DNA of 64,000 nucleotides from Episyrphus balteatus (GCF_945859705.1 NC_079134.1:82585061-82649060), one strand, 5' to 3'; positions 35,468 to 44,974 are shown, counted from the first letter of the stretch. The notes: generated by a model from the letters alone, not told the origin. A program made the numbers and translations.

Positions 35468-35834
35468 TGCACAATTTGACAGTTCTGAATGTATATGTAT
35501 AAACTGAAAATAACATATCGTCGGCTTAGAGTGAAAAACAGCTTACTCCACTTTTTACTTTCCTTAGTTTTCATACTATCAAATTTAAAAGAATTGGTTT
35601 ACAAGGGTTTTCTTGTGGAAACAAAAATATACTTTTCTGAAGGTTTTCGGTGTGGTGAACTCGAATCCAAAGTCAGGAAAAAACTAATCAGCTCCCGTTT
35701 TCGAAATATTACCGTTAGATAATGCAAAAAAAACGTGTTTTTGAGTACTTCGGATCATTCATTTGAATGATTCTTCGGTTTCGACTCCCACGACATCCAG
35801 ACCTCTCGGTTTTGTGGAGTTTTCGTAGGAAAAT
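35468..35834. other. spacer without recognisable gene
   Basis: AT-rich sequence between the TIR element and the next gene remnant. The small open frame here (35489-35722) shows no motif I recognise. Confidence 0.5.
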
Positions 35835-36583
35835 TTAAAAGTTGATGTGTTGGAGAAGCTGGAGAAGAAACAAAGACTGGGACATCGCCTCCATGCTTTC
35901 GTCAAAGAGCTGGTAAAAAACCTGAGGAGAATATCGACAACAATTCCAGTTAAAGTGCTTAGAGGGGTAGCAACAACTGTCATTGCGAAATATCCGGATT
36001 TCTTCGTTCAAAAGGATAAGGAGGACAGAGTTGTTTCGGATTTCTTGGAACTCTTGGTCACTATGATGAGGAACCACAACAACTACCTCAACTCTAAATG
36101 TGGCAAAAATACTGATTTGAGAGTTCCCATTAGGAAGAGAAAAGCAGTGAATGCTTTAAGAAACTGTGAAAAATTGGACCCAACCAAGAGTCGTATCCTT
36201 CAATTGAAATGATCAAGACTAACTGGCCATACATTTTCACCAGAGAATGCATTTACAAGCATTTCTCCCAATTAACAGAAACCAACTTTCAAAAACTCCT
36301 ACAAGCTGACTTCACCAGTGAAAAAGCATCTCTGCCCAATTTTTTTTCTAAGAAAAATGAACCAGCTTTAGAAGGCCAAGAAATGGAGATTTTAAATATG
36401 GTGAGGCGGCTCAGCATTAAAAAAGAGCTCCATTGTGCACTTTGTGATAAAAGCATGAAATTTATATCATTGGTAGTACTCAATATAAGAGTTATTTTGA
36501 GATATTGGGCCATCTTGTATTCCATCCAGGAGGGTATATACAACAGTTTTTCTGTGTTGCACCCGCATTGTTGCATATCATAG
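35835..36583 (+). pseudogene. broken uncharacterised gene (WPYxF-type, SAMD3-like relatives suspected)
   Basis: Two frames, 35847-36212 and 36209-36583, together resemble uncharacterised animal proteins often named SAMD3-like. The first has LEKLEKKQRLGHRLHAFVKE, ISTTIPVKVLRGVATTVIAK and LVTMMRNHNNYLNSKCGKN. The second has IKTNWPYIFTRECIYKHFSQ, the WPxLF...HF pattern of that group. They meet at an ATGA where the frame changes, so the gene is broken or an intron is missed. The C-terminal half runs into unrelated sequence. Such genes are frequently multicopy and may themselves be carried by mobile elements. Function is unknown. Confidence 0.4.
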
Positions 36584-36912
36584 TATAGCTAATGAAACCT
36601 TTTTATTAATATAATACATGATTTCGAGGTAATTTTTATCGCTGGATCGAATAAAACCAGTAGCAATATTCCTGGACCGTCATGTAAATAGTTATTGCAC
36701 TTTTGTAAATAGTGTTAAAGTGACCTCAACTCCATATGCGTTTCGCTTTTTATTTAATTTCATTATTTTTTTCACTTTGTTTACTTATTAGCCTGACCAC
36801 GGGCAATTGTTTTTAGGTGCAAGAATGTAACCATGTTCCCCTAAAATATTAAAATTCACAGTCTATTCAGGTTGTGATTTTTATAAGTGTCTGTATTCAT
36901 GGACCAAAATTT

Positions 36913-36930
36913 TGCGTCTTAGTAAGGGTA
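36913..36930 (+). pseudogene. truncated hammerhead ribozyme
   Basis: TGCGTCTTAGTAAGGGTA is kept (stem III 5' strand, GUC and the start of stem I/loop 1). The CTGATGA core, stem II and GAAA are deleted relative to the intact unit 249 bp downstream. Confidence 0.75.
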
Positions 36931-37160
36931 ATCTTTTTAATAATAAAAAGTTATTAACTTTTTAATTGAATTATATTCAATCACTCCGCTTAAAAATAAA
37001 AATAATTTTCATTATTTTTTCACTTTGTTTACTTATTAGCCTGACCACGGGCAATTGTTTTTAGGTGCAAGAATGTAACCATGTTCCCCTAAAATATTAA
37101 AATTCACAGTCTATTCAGGTTGTGATTTTTATAAGTGTCTGTATTCATGGAGCAAAATTT

Positions 37161-37226
37161 TGCGTCTTAGTAAGGGTATGACAGCATCTAACTGATGAGC
37201 CCACTGTCATACCTGGGCGAAACGCA
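37161..37226 (+). ncRNA. hammerhead ribozyme, second family
   Basis: Stem III TGCG/CGCA, GUC with cleavage after 37166, stem I TTAG/CTAA, core CTGATGA from 37192, stem II GCCCA/TGGGC, GAAA at 37219-37222. Type III topology. Loop 1 holds GGTATGACAG (37175-37184) and loop 2 is exactly CTGTCATACC (37204-37213): ten complementary bases. Stem I and both loops differ from the 29535 array, yet every pairing is kept. Confidence 0.88.
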
Positions 37227-37296
37227 TATGGAGTTGAGGTCACTTTAACTTTTTAATAATAAAAAGTTATTAACTTTTTAATTGAATCCTCATGAG

Positions 37297-37601
37297 TAGT
37301 GATGGAAACTATCGAATCAAACTATCGGATAAGGAGGATATAGTTGCAAAATATTCATTCGATAGTTTTAAATCATTTATTAATTTAGTTAATATTTTCA
37401 TTCGAATGGTTTTTTATTTGATACTATTTTCTTTTGAACAGTATTGTTATTCGATAGTGTTCTTTCATTCGAATATTTTTTTAAATAATAGTTTTTTCAT
37501 TCAAATAAATTTTTCATACGATAATTTTTTTATTCGAAAATATTTTTTATTCATTTGATTGAAAACTATCTCAAATGAATGAATGATAGTTCCCATCACT
37601 A
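37297..37601. mobile_element. 305-bp hAT-like MITE
   Basis: Ends TAGTGATGGAAACTATCG and the reverse complement of TAGTGATGGGAACTATC. Flanking 8-mers CTCATGAG and CTCCTGAG agree at 7 of 8, the length expected for hAT. The interior is A/T with runs of ATTCGA. No gene. Confidence 0.65.
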
Positions 37602-37759
37602 CTCCTGAGACCTTCGGTAACACCAGCGATACTTCTATTCATTAATTTAAGCATTCTGGGCTCAGGAAAAAGTCGTCGTCTAGTCGGTCCAAAAGAAAAA
37701 CTCTCTAAGTACATAAGGTTTCAATGGCAGTTTGCAGTGAGGTTTTCTTTTGAACCGAC

Positions 37760-37973
37760 GTGACGCACATAGGAGTATTTGCAGTAAAAAACCTGGTCAT
37801 ATGTTTTATGGGACCTATCTTTTTTCGTACTTGTGCAATGGCAAGAGTTCTTAAAGACCTTGACGTACACAAATCCGCTGGCCCGGATAGTATCCCTCCC
37901 ATAATTCTGAAGAAGTGTTCTTCTACGCTGGCAAAACCACTGAGTAAGCTTTTCCATCTTTCCGGGTTGGCTA
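37760..37973 (+). pseudogene. CR1/Jockey-type RT, 5' fragment
   Basis: Reads ARVLKDLDVHKSAGPDSIPP and IILKKCSSTLAKPLSKLFHL, the first RT block (SAGPDSIP) of a CR1/Jockey-type non-LTR retrotransposon. The frame ends at 37973, where a repeat-rich inserted terminus begins. The next RT blocks of a closely compatible RT resume at 56637. About 75 residues expected between the two halves are missing, so either a deletion accompanied the insertion or two related copies are involved. Confidence 0.7.
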
Positions 37974-38110
37974 CGTTTGCCCGGAAAACTTGAGCCCGTA
38001 AAACTTGAGCCCGTAAAATTTGAGCCCGAAAACGTTTGCCCGCAATTTTTTGGTCGAAAAATTTGAGGTCGAAAAACTTGAGCCCGTAGGTACGTTTGCC
38101 CGCACAATAG
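37974..38110. repeat. left terminus of the ~18.6-kb inserted block
   Basis: GTTTGCCCGGAAAACTTGAG and several further TTTGCCCG and TTGAGCCCG words. The right end of the block at 56606-56631 carries the inverted equivalent (reverse complement GTTTTGCCCGGAAAATTTGA). Clustered short subterminal motifs of this kind are typical of DNA transposon ends. Confidence 0.6.
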
Positions 38111-38667
38111 TCCTTTTTTTAAAAATTCGACACCTCTGAGGACCTTTTTTCTGATTGGTTGGTTGGTCACTCGATTTCATGAGAATCAATTGGAACGAAG
38201 TTTTCGTCCTTTTTGATTTTTTGAAGACAGCGCTGGATTTTGAATGAAAAAAGTATAAAAGGAAATAAATTTTCGTAGGAATCTTCAGTTCCTTCCAGGA
38301 TTTCACCGGAGGAGGTGTGTCCTCCTGCTTGGTATGTTTTTATGGATGAATTTTCATTTTTAATGGAGATATTTTATTTTTGCAAGTAATATTTTCAAAT
38401 TTTTGTTCATTTTAGAACAGACAATTTTTTTCAAAGAGATTATATATTTTTTTAATAAAATAATGATTTTGAGAAAAAAAAAATTAAAAATAAATAAAAA
38501 AATTAAAAAATAAATAAAAAAATAAATAAGAAAATAAATAAAAAAAAATTTTAAAAAAATTAAAAAATAAAATAAAATTAATAAAAAAAGTTTTTACCTC
38601 TCCGAAAAATATGTTTAAGTCCTTAAAAGAACCCAAAAACTGGAGATTTTTCGGAAGAACCACAAGC
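38111..38667. other. AT-rich spacer
   Basis: Contains A/T low-complexity DNA (about 38440-38590) and a block (38590-38667) that recurs with changes at about 46785-46862 (words like AAAAGAACCCAA). No gene. Confidence 0.6.
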
Positions 38668-38736
38668 TTAATAATCCAGTCAAATAAGGGTTTAACCTCG
38701 GAATGAATGTTAGTAGAAATTTTTTTTGCTCAATAT

Positions 38737-39249
38737 TGTAACGATGAATTACTGAACTACTTTTAAGATAAAAGCCTGAACACACTACCTACTACTGCAA
38801 AGGTAGAAATGTGAACGGACCTTTAGTAATTAAGAAAAATATCTCACTGAACACATCTAAAAATATCCCACTGAACGCATCTAAAAATATCTCACTGAAC
38901 ACATCTCAAAATATCCCACACTGAACACATCTCAAAATATCCCACTAGACTGGAAGTATGAAGTGCCCTTCCTGGAAAGGAAGTTTCGAGAGACAGGGAC
39001 GAGAGCCTTCGAGGATGTTCTCGAGTCTCGAGATTCCGGTATAAAAGGCAGCGTAGACACCGACCGGATACAGTTTAATCTTGAAAGTGAAAGAGTACAG
39101 TACAAAGTGAAATAAAGTGTTTTAAAAGTGTGTTTGTTTGAGCGAATAATAAAAGTAAATTGAGTTGAAATAAAGTGTGTTCTTATTTGAACGGAAATAT
39201 AAGTGGAAATTAAATAAGTTTTATTGTGAACCCGGAATAAAACATTACA
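38737..39249 (+). repeat. Gypsy 5' LTR
   Basis: TGTAACG...TTACA. Contains four to five copies of a 24-bp repeat at 38841-38945 (word CACTGAACACATCT), heat-shock-element-like clusters, a TATA box, and AATAAA signals in the last 150 bp. Confidence 0.97.
38969..39046 (+). promoter_or_regulatory. Gypsy LTR promoter with HSE-like and STAT-like sites
   Basis: TATAAAA at 39040-39046. Upstream, GGAAGTTTCGAGAGA (38979-38993) is three contiguous nGAAn/nTTCn units with one mismatch. At 39007-39031 there are five alternating pentamers, more degenerate. TTCCTGGAA (38969-38977) fits the insect STAT consensus TTCN3GAA. The same array is present in the 3' LTR (TATA at 44765). Function is inferred from pattern only. 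Confidence 0.55.
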
Positions 39250-39250
39250 T

Positions 39251-39269
39251 TGGTGTCAGAAAAGTGGAA
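39251..39269 (+). promoter_or_regulatory. primer-binding site (tRNA-Leu-like)
   Basis: TGGTGTCAGAAAAGTGGAA begins two bases after the LTR. TGGTGTCAG matches the complement of a leucine tRNA 3' end, and the rest matches only loosely. Confidence 0.6.
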
Positions 39270-39399
39270 TAAAACTTATTTATTTGTGCGAATCAGATAA
39301 TTTCGCGAATAAAATAAAAAGTGCGCGTGTGTTTTAACAATAAACAAAGTGTAAAACATTTTGAAATAAGTAAAAGCGCTCGCGTTTTGAAAAGTTAAA

Positions 39400-40857
39400 A
39401 TGGGTAAAACACTAAATCAGTTAAGTTTGACTGAGTTGAAGGCGGAATTGACTAAGCGAAGTCTTCCTACTGCTGGATCGAAAAATGATCTCATTATTCG
39501 TCTACAGGATTATTTTAAGAAAAACGAAGATTTGGATACATTTCAATTCGAGGTTGAAATGATAGAAGAACGAGTAAGTACTAGTTCCGATATGTCATCC
39601 ATGATGGCTGTTCTCCTTGCAAAATTTGAAGAACAGAAAGAACAAATTGAGACACAACGCAAGGAACAGAGAGAACAATTAGAAAAACAACAGAGTAGTG
39701 TTCTCGAAAAAATTGAGACACAACGCAAAGAACAGAGAGAACAATTAGAAAAACAACAGAGTAGTGTTCTCGAAAAAATTGAGACACAACGCAAAGAACA
39801 GAGAGAACAAATGGAACAACAACGCACAGAGCAAAAGAACCTTCTAGATGAACAGAAAAACCTCATCGAAGGTAAGCTTGATGCTATCGAGAACAAGTTC
39901 ATTGCTCTTGATGCTTCCATCAAAGGTGTTGAAAAACAATCTCAAGAAAAGTTCGAGAAAGTTGAAGAAAAACTCGAAAAAGTAGAAATAAAATTCGATG
40001 ACAAATTGAAAGGAATGGAAGTGAAAATGCAAAGTTTTACCGAAGAACTTGACAAGGTTCGAAAAATTAAGGTGCGAGAAAGTTCTGGTGAGTATTTAAA
40101 GAAGAAGGAAATGCATCCACCAACCTTTGATGGACAAAGTTCTTGGTCGATCTACAAGAAACAGTTTGAGGCAGCTGCCACAACAAATGGCTGGGATGAC
40201 GAAGACAAATGTATAGCGCTGACTCTTGCTCTTAGAGGTCCTGCTGCTGAGTTGTTACAAACGTTACCACCAGAAAAGAATGGTAACTTTAACGCTCTTG
40301 TCCAGGTCATTGAAAAACGCTTTGGAGATGGCCATATGCAGGAAGTCTTCCACGTCCAACTCAATACAAGAGTCCAGAAAAGAGGAGAAACTCTGCAACA
40401 ACTTCAAGCAGATATTGAAAGGTTGGCTCATCTGGCATATCCGACAGCAGGAGACGACATTATCAATCAGTTTGCGACAGAAGCCTTTGTACGTGCTGTA
40501 TCTGATATAAATCTTCAGCGAGCAATTCGAACAGCTGGAAAACGTTCCCTTCCTGAAGCATTAGCGTTTGCACTGACTATGGAAGCAGCAGAACAGGCTT
40601 CTCAAGGCGTTCATCGGGTAAGAGAAGTTGCAGTGGAGGAATGCTCTTGTCAAAAACTCGCGTTCCAAAGAAACCAGCGAGACGGAGCTGCTCGATGCTG
40701 GAACTGTAACAAGACAGGACATCTCCAGCGGCAGTGCAGATTGCCACCAAGAAGAACTGCTTGCGAACACTGTGGAAACAGGAATATTGCCCAACAACAG
40801 GTAAGCGATACAACTAACACTCATGCTCATCTTGTTTCCCATTCGGGAAACGAGTAA
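39400..40857 (+). CDS. gag: Gypsy Gag with N-terminal SAP domain
   Basis: 485 aa. Residues ~5-36 (LTELKAELTKRSLPTAGSKN...) form a SAP motif, a helix-extended-loop-helix that usually binds AT-rich DNA. Residues ~80-220 are a charged coiled coil with near-perfect tandem repeats of a 23-residue unit (ETQRKEQREQLEKQQSSVL). A retrotransposon gag/capsid domain follows at ~245-410 (YKKQFEAAATTNGW through RAIRTAGKRSLPEALAFAL). One CX2CX4HX4C knuckle, CWNCNKTGHLQRQC, lies at ~430, followed by a partial second one (CEHCGNRN). The protein assembles the virus-like particle. The last codons run over a GGGAAAC heptamer six bases before the stop. Confidence 0.93.
   Translation: MGKTLNQLSLTELKAELTKRSLPTAGSKNDLIIRLQDYFKKNEDLDTFQFEVEMIEERVSTSSDMSSMMAVLLAKFEEQKEQIETQRKEQREQLEKQQSSVLEKIETQRKEQREQLEKQQSSVLEKIETQRKEQREQMEQQRTEQKNLLDEQKNLIEGKLDAIENKFIALDASIKGVEKQSQEKFEKVEEKLEKVEIKFDDKLKGMEVKMQSFTEELDKVRKIKVRESSGEYLKKKEMHPPTFDGQSSWSIYKKQFEAAATTNGWDDEDKCIALTLALRGPAAELLQTLPPEKNGNFNALVQVIEKRFGDGHMQEVFHVQLNTRVQKRGETLQQLQADIERLAHLAYPTAGDDIINQFATEAFVRAVSDINLQRAIRTAGKRSLPEALAFALTMEAAEQASQGVHRVREVAVEECSCQKLAFQRNQRDGAARCWNCNKTGHLQRQCRLPPRRTACEHCGNRNIAQQQVSDTTNTHAHLVSHSGNE
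40845..40851 (+). promoter_or_regulatory. -1 ribosomal frameshift heptamer GGGAAAC
   Basis: In the gag frame it reads G GGA AAC, the canonical X XXY YYZ form. The pol frame is -1 to gag and is open only from 40818, so the shift must occur within 40818-40857. This heptamer is the only fitting site I see there. A downstream structure was not modelled. Confidence 0.75.
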
Positions 40858-43800
40858 GGACCAACTTCGAGGGGCAGAAGCTGGTTTCTGGTATCGATGG
40901 CCCCAGAACCACAATTCAAGTCTCACAGAGTAAACGAGACAACAAAAGTCTGACAGTGGAGGCGACCATAAACAACAAACAACACGTGGCTACAATTGAC
41001 ACCGGTGCCACCGCCTCTATTGTACGAAGAGACTTGGTGAAGATGACATGGCTACATAACACCAACAGCTACCGTCTGAAGACAGCCACAGGAGAAGCAG
41101 CAAGGGTGTACGGTGAAGTTCGTCTTACGATCCGTATGGCAGAACTAGAGTTTTCGCATGTGTTTTTGGTGGCAGATATATGTGACGAGTGCATCATTGG
41201 AATCGACTTCATGAAGGACCATGAAATCATTTTGGATATAGGTAATCAAGTCCTGAAATACAGAAATGTGGAGATCCCAATGGTCTATGGCAACGAAAAT
41301 TCAACAACAATTAGAACTGTCATCAAAGAAGACATGTGCCTGCCTCCTTCTTCAGAAGTTTTTGTGTGGACGAAACTAAAGGGGAATATTGGAAGCCATC
41401 GATACCTCATGGTTGAGCCAGAAGTTGAACAAAGTTCCCAAAACATCATCATCGGGAAGACTCTTGTGGCACCAAAGAACAACATGGTACCTGTACGGAT
41501 ACTTAACATCAAACCGTACCCAATCAAGCTTAAGAAAGGAGAAGTTGTTGGGCAATGTGAATCTGTGGCCGCAATAACTAAGATCAACGAGGTGGATACA
41601 CAGATGACTATGAACTCGGAGAAACTAAAGAAACAAATTCTCAAATCAGACAACTTGAGTCAACATCAGCTTAATGTTGCGGGAAGTCTTCTTCACGAAT
41701 ATGCTGATATTTTCTCTTCACCCAGCGGGCAATACGGCCGGACACAACTGGTGCAGCATCGGATCGATACAGGAGATGCTAGGCCGATTCGTCAACCAGC
41801 AAGACGTCTCCCGTTGGCCAAACAAGGTGAAGTTGAAGAAATGATAACAACAATGAAGAAAGACGGGCTAATCGAAAATTCCAAAAGCCCTTGGGCATCA
41901 CCGGTAGTTCTCGTCAAAAAGAAGGATGGAAGCACTCGATTTTGTGTCGACTACCGCAGGCTGAATGATGTGACGAAGAAAGACAGCTACCCACTGCCAA
42001 GAATCAGCGATACTCTAGATGCAATGGAAGGAGCACAATGGTTTTCGACTTTGGATTTGAAGAGTGGCTACTGGCAGGTAGAAATCCATCCAGAAGATCG
42101 GGAGAAGACGGCTTTCTCCACAGGAAATGGTCTGTGGCAGTTTAATGTCATGCCGTTTGGGCTATGCAATGCCCCAGCTACTTTTGAGCGCTTAATGGAG
42201 TGCGTTTTAAATGGATTAACCTGGAAATCTTGCCTAGTCTATTTGGATGATGTCATCGTTTACGGGAAAACATTTGATGACCATTGTGAAAACCTAAAGG
42301 CTGTATTCCAAAGGCTACGAGAAGCACATCTTAAGTTGAATCCAAAGAAATGTGCACTTTTCAAGACCGAGGTTAAATATTTGGGGCATATCATCTCATC
42401 CCAAGGAGTGAAGACTGATCCTGAAAAGGTTGACACTGTGAAGAACTGGCCAACCCCTCAGGACAAGCATCAACTTCGGAGTTTCCTCGGTCTGGCAACG
42501 TACTATCGACGATTTGTGAAGGATTTTGCGAGAATCGCCAAAAGCTTGCAAAAACTTACGGAGAAGGGTAAACCCTTTAAATGGTCAGGTGAGTGTGAGA
42601 AAAGCTTTCAGGAACTGAAGCTGCGGTTATGTGAAGCTCCTGTGCTGGCCTATCCAACTCCAGGCAAACAATTCATCATTGACGCAGATGCAAGTAATGT
42701 TGGAGTTGGTGCTGTTTTATCGCAAGTTCATGACGGAGAAGAAAAGGTCGTTGCCTATTTCAGCAAGGTACTCTCGAAACAAGAAAGAAACTATTGCGTG
42801 ACCAGAAGGGAACTTCTAGCTCTAGTATTGGCAACAAAGCACTTCCATAAGTACATCTATGGACAGAAGTTCCTTCTTCGCACAGATCATGGTGCACTAA
42901 ATTGGCTTTTGAACTTCAAAAATCCAGAGGGTCAAGTAGCAAGATGGATCGAGATACTTCAGACGTATCAATGTCAGATTCAACATCGAAGAGGAAAACT
43001 GCATTCAAATGCAGACGCATTATCTCGACGCCCGTGCAAGCAAGACTGCAAACATTGCACACTACTAGAAGAAAAGGAAGATGTCGCTGTTAGAAGAATG
43101 AGAGCTGATCCCATTTGCGGCTGGAGTAATGAAGAACTCAGAATGGCCCAACAGGAAGATTCGGACATCGAACCCATCCTTGCATGGAAGGAACATCAAG
43201 AGAAACCAGAATGGGCCGACATCTCCGACCGAAGCCCCACTCTAAAAGCATATTGGGCACAATGGGACTCACTTCATGTGCAAGAAGGGCTACTCAGGCG
43301 TAAGTGGGAATCCGCAGATGGTAAATCCTATGTAATGCAGCTAGTCGTACCTCAGTCAAAGGTAAATGATGTTCTCCAAGAGATGCACGGTGGAACTTCT
43401 GGAGGCCATTTAGGCATCAACAAGACGCTGGAAAAGCTACGACAGCAATTCTACTGGTTACGTATGAGAGAAGACGTTGAAAAGTGGTGCCGAAAATGTG
43501 ATACTTGTGCCGCTAGCATAGGACCAGCTAGAAAAATCCAAAGCAAGATGCAACAGTACAATGTGGGTGCACCTTTTGAGAGAATTGCAATAGACGTAGC
43601 AGGTCCTTTTCCCGAAACCAACAACGGAAATCGATACATCCTTGTAGTGATGGACTACTTCAGCAAATGGCCTGAGGCATTTGCCATTCCAAACCAGGAA
43701 ACCAAAACAGTTGTGGATAAGATTGTCTTTCATTGGGTGAGCAGGTTCGGAGTACCCATGGAACTTCATTCCGACCAAGGAAGGAACTTCGAATCTAAGA

Positions 43801-44450
43801 TTTTTCAAGAGGTTTGCTCACTCCTTGGCATCAAGAAGACGCGAACAACACCGCTACATCCACAATCTGATGGGATGGTTGAGCGATTTAACAGGACACT
43901 TAAGGAACACCTGTCAAAAGTAGTCAATGATAATCAACGAGACTGGGACCGACATATTCCATTATTCTTGATGGCTTATAGAAGTGCAACACATAGTTCT
44001 ACTGGACATACACCATCGGAAGTCCTATTTGGCTCAACAATACGTCTGCCAAGTGAGATAAAATTTGGAAGTGTTCCAAACGAGCCACATGAAATGGATG
44101 AGTACGTAGATAACCTGAAAGGAACACTGGCTGACATTCACCAACGGACAAGGACAAATATAAAAGCGTCTAGTGACAGGATGAAAACAAGATATGACGC
44201 ACGAGCGACAGCAACAGGGTTTCAAGAAGGAGAACTTGTGTGGTTTTACAATCCCCACCGACAAAAGGGACTATCACCGAAGCTACAACAAAACTGGGAA
44301 GGCCCTTACACAGTAATAACCAGAATTAACGACGTGGTTTACCGTATACAAAGAGGGGTAAGAGGCAAACTAAAGGTAGTTCATTGTGACCGTTTACATC
44401 GTTATAATGGTGATAGAAGCAATGGAGTTGTTCGGGACGAACAATCCTAA
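40851..44450 (+). CDS. pol: Gypsy Pol polyprotein (PR-RT-RNase H-IN)
   Basis: About 1199 aa in the -1 frame, expected as a Gag-Pol fusion. An aspartic protease has DTGA at residue 50. The RT carries LDLKSGYWQVEIHPEDR, MPFGLCNAPATFERLM and YLDD at 464-467. RNase H has DADAS at about 611. Integrase has an HHCC finger from H846 (HGGTSGGHLG ... CRKCDTC), then catalytic D915 (AIDVAGP), D975 (HSDQG) and E1011 (MVERFNRT), giving exact DD35E spacing, and a C-terminal GPY-like segment (WEGPYTVITRI). All catalytic residues are present and no stop interrupts, so the element may be active. The stop lies just before the polypurine tract. Confidence 0.96.
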   Translation, partial: RVRTNFEGQKLVSGIDGPRTTIQVSQSKRDNKSLTVEATINNKQHVATIDTGATASIVRRDLVKMTWLHNTNSYRLKTATGEAARVYGEVRLTIRMAELEFSHVFLVADICDECIIGIDFMKDHEIILDIGNQVLKYRNVEIPMVYGNENSTTIRTVIKEDMCLPPSSEVFVWTKLKGNIGSHRYLMVEPEVEQSSQNIIIGKTLVAPKNNMVPVRILNIKPYPIKLKKGEVVGQCESVAAITKINEVDTQMTMNSEKLKKQILKSDNLSQHQLNVAGSLLHEYADIFSSPSGQYGRTQLVQHRIDTGDARPIRQPARRLPLAKQGEVEEMITTMKKDGLIENSKSPWASPVVLVKKKDGSTRFCVDYRRLNDVTKKDSYPLPRISDTLDAMEGAQWFSTLDLKSGYWQVEIHPEDREKTAFSTGNGLWQFNVMPFGLCNAPATFERLMECVLNGLTWKSCLVYLDDVIVYGKTFDDHCENLKAVFQRLREAHLKLNPKKCALFKTEVKYLGHIISSQGVKTDPEKVDTVKNWPTPQDKHQLRSFLGLATYYRRFVKDFARIAKSLQKLTEKGKPFKWSGECEKSFQELKLRLCEAPVLAYPTPGKQFIIDADASNVGVGAVLSQVHDGEEKVVAYFSKVLSKQERNYCVTRRELLALVLATKHFHKYIYGQKFLLRTDHGALNWLLNFKNPEGQVARWIEILQTYQCQIQHRRGKLHSNADALSRRPCKQDCKHCTLLEEKEDVAVRRMRADPICGWSNEELRMAQQEDSDIEPILAWKEHQEKPEWADISDRSPTLKAYWAQWDSLHVQEGLLRRKWESADGKSYVMQLVVPQSKVNDVLQEMHGGTSGGHLGINKTLEKLRQQFYWLRMREDVEKWCRKCDTCAASIGPARKIQSKMQQYNVGAPFERIAIDVAGPFPETNNGNRYILVVMDYFSKWPEAFAIPNQETKTVVDKIVFHWVSRFGVPMELHSDQGRNFESKIFQEVCSLLGIKKTRTTPLHPQSDGMVERFNRTLKEHLSKVVNDNQRDWDRHIPLFLMAYRSATHSSTGHTPSEVLFGSTIRLPSEIKFGSVPNEPHEMDEYVDNLKGTLADIHQRTRTNIKASSDRMKTRYDARATATGFQEGELVWFYNPHRQKGLSPKLQQNWEGPYTVITRINDVVYRIQRGVRGKLKVVHCDRLHRYNGDRSNGVVRDEQS

Positions 44451-44461
44451 GAGGGGGGCAA
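44448..44461 (+). promoter_or_regulatory. polypurine tract
   Basis: TAAGAGGGGGGCAA directly before the 3' LTR. It is the plus-strand primer site. Confidence 0.85.
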
Positions 44462-44974
44462 TGTAACGATGAATTACTGAACTACTTTTAAGATAAAAGT
44501 CTGAACACACTACCTACTACTGCAAAGGTAGAAATGTGAACGGACCTTTAGTAATTAAGAAAAATATCTCACTGAACACATCTAAAAATATCCCACTGAA
44601 CGCATCTAAAAATATCTCACTGAACACATCTCAAAATATCCCACACTGAACACATCTCAAAATATCCCACTAGACTGGAAGTATGAAGTGCCCTTCCTGG
44701 AAAGGAAGTTTCGAGAGACAGGGACGAGAGCCTTCGAGGATGTTCTCGAGTCTCGAGATTCCGGTATAAAAGGCAGCGTAGACACCGACCGGATACAGTT
44801 TAATCTTGAAAGTGAAAGAGTACAGTACAAAGTGAAATAAAGTGTTTTAAAAGTGTGTTTGTTTGAGCGAATAATAAAAGTAAATTGAGTTGAAATAAAG
44901 TGTGTTCTTATTTGAACGGAAATATAAGTGGAAATTAAATAAGTTTTATTGTGAACCCGGAATAAAACATTACA
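44462..44974 (+). repeat. Gypsy 3' LTR
   Basis: 513 bp, same length as the 5' LTR and almost identical in sequence. Followed by the ATAT target duplication. Confidence 0.97.

Larger units (their letters stand above)
36713..37258. mobile_element. second retrozyme-like locus (inverted scrap plus two direct units)
   Basis: A short minus-oriented piece (about 36713-36752) carries the 3' half of a hammerhead, GCGAAACGCATATGG in reverse complement. Two plus units follow, from about 36760 and 37010, sharing a ~150-bp block. They are 249 bp apart because the first has lost 68 bp covering the ribozyme 3' half. Restoring that length gives a unit of ~317 bp, close to the 316 bp of the array at 29535. 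Sequence outside the ribozyme core is unrelated to that array. The inverted-then-direct order is the same at both loci. Confidence 0.75.
38737..44974 (+). mobile_element. complete Ty3/Gypsy LTR retrotransposon
   Basis: Two 513-bp LTRs (TG...CA ends), a 4-bp target duplication ATAT (38733-38736 and 44975-44978), primer-binding site, gag, pol in the -1 frame, and polypurine tract. The order protease, RT, RNase H, integrase defines Ty3/Gypsy. No env is present. I saw one difference between the LTRs (C in the 5' LTR versus T in the 3' LTR, ~46 bp from the LTR start), so insertion is very recent. It lies inside an arm of a fold-back element. Confidence 0.97.
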
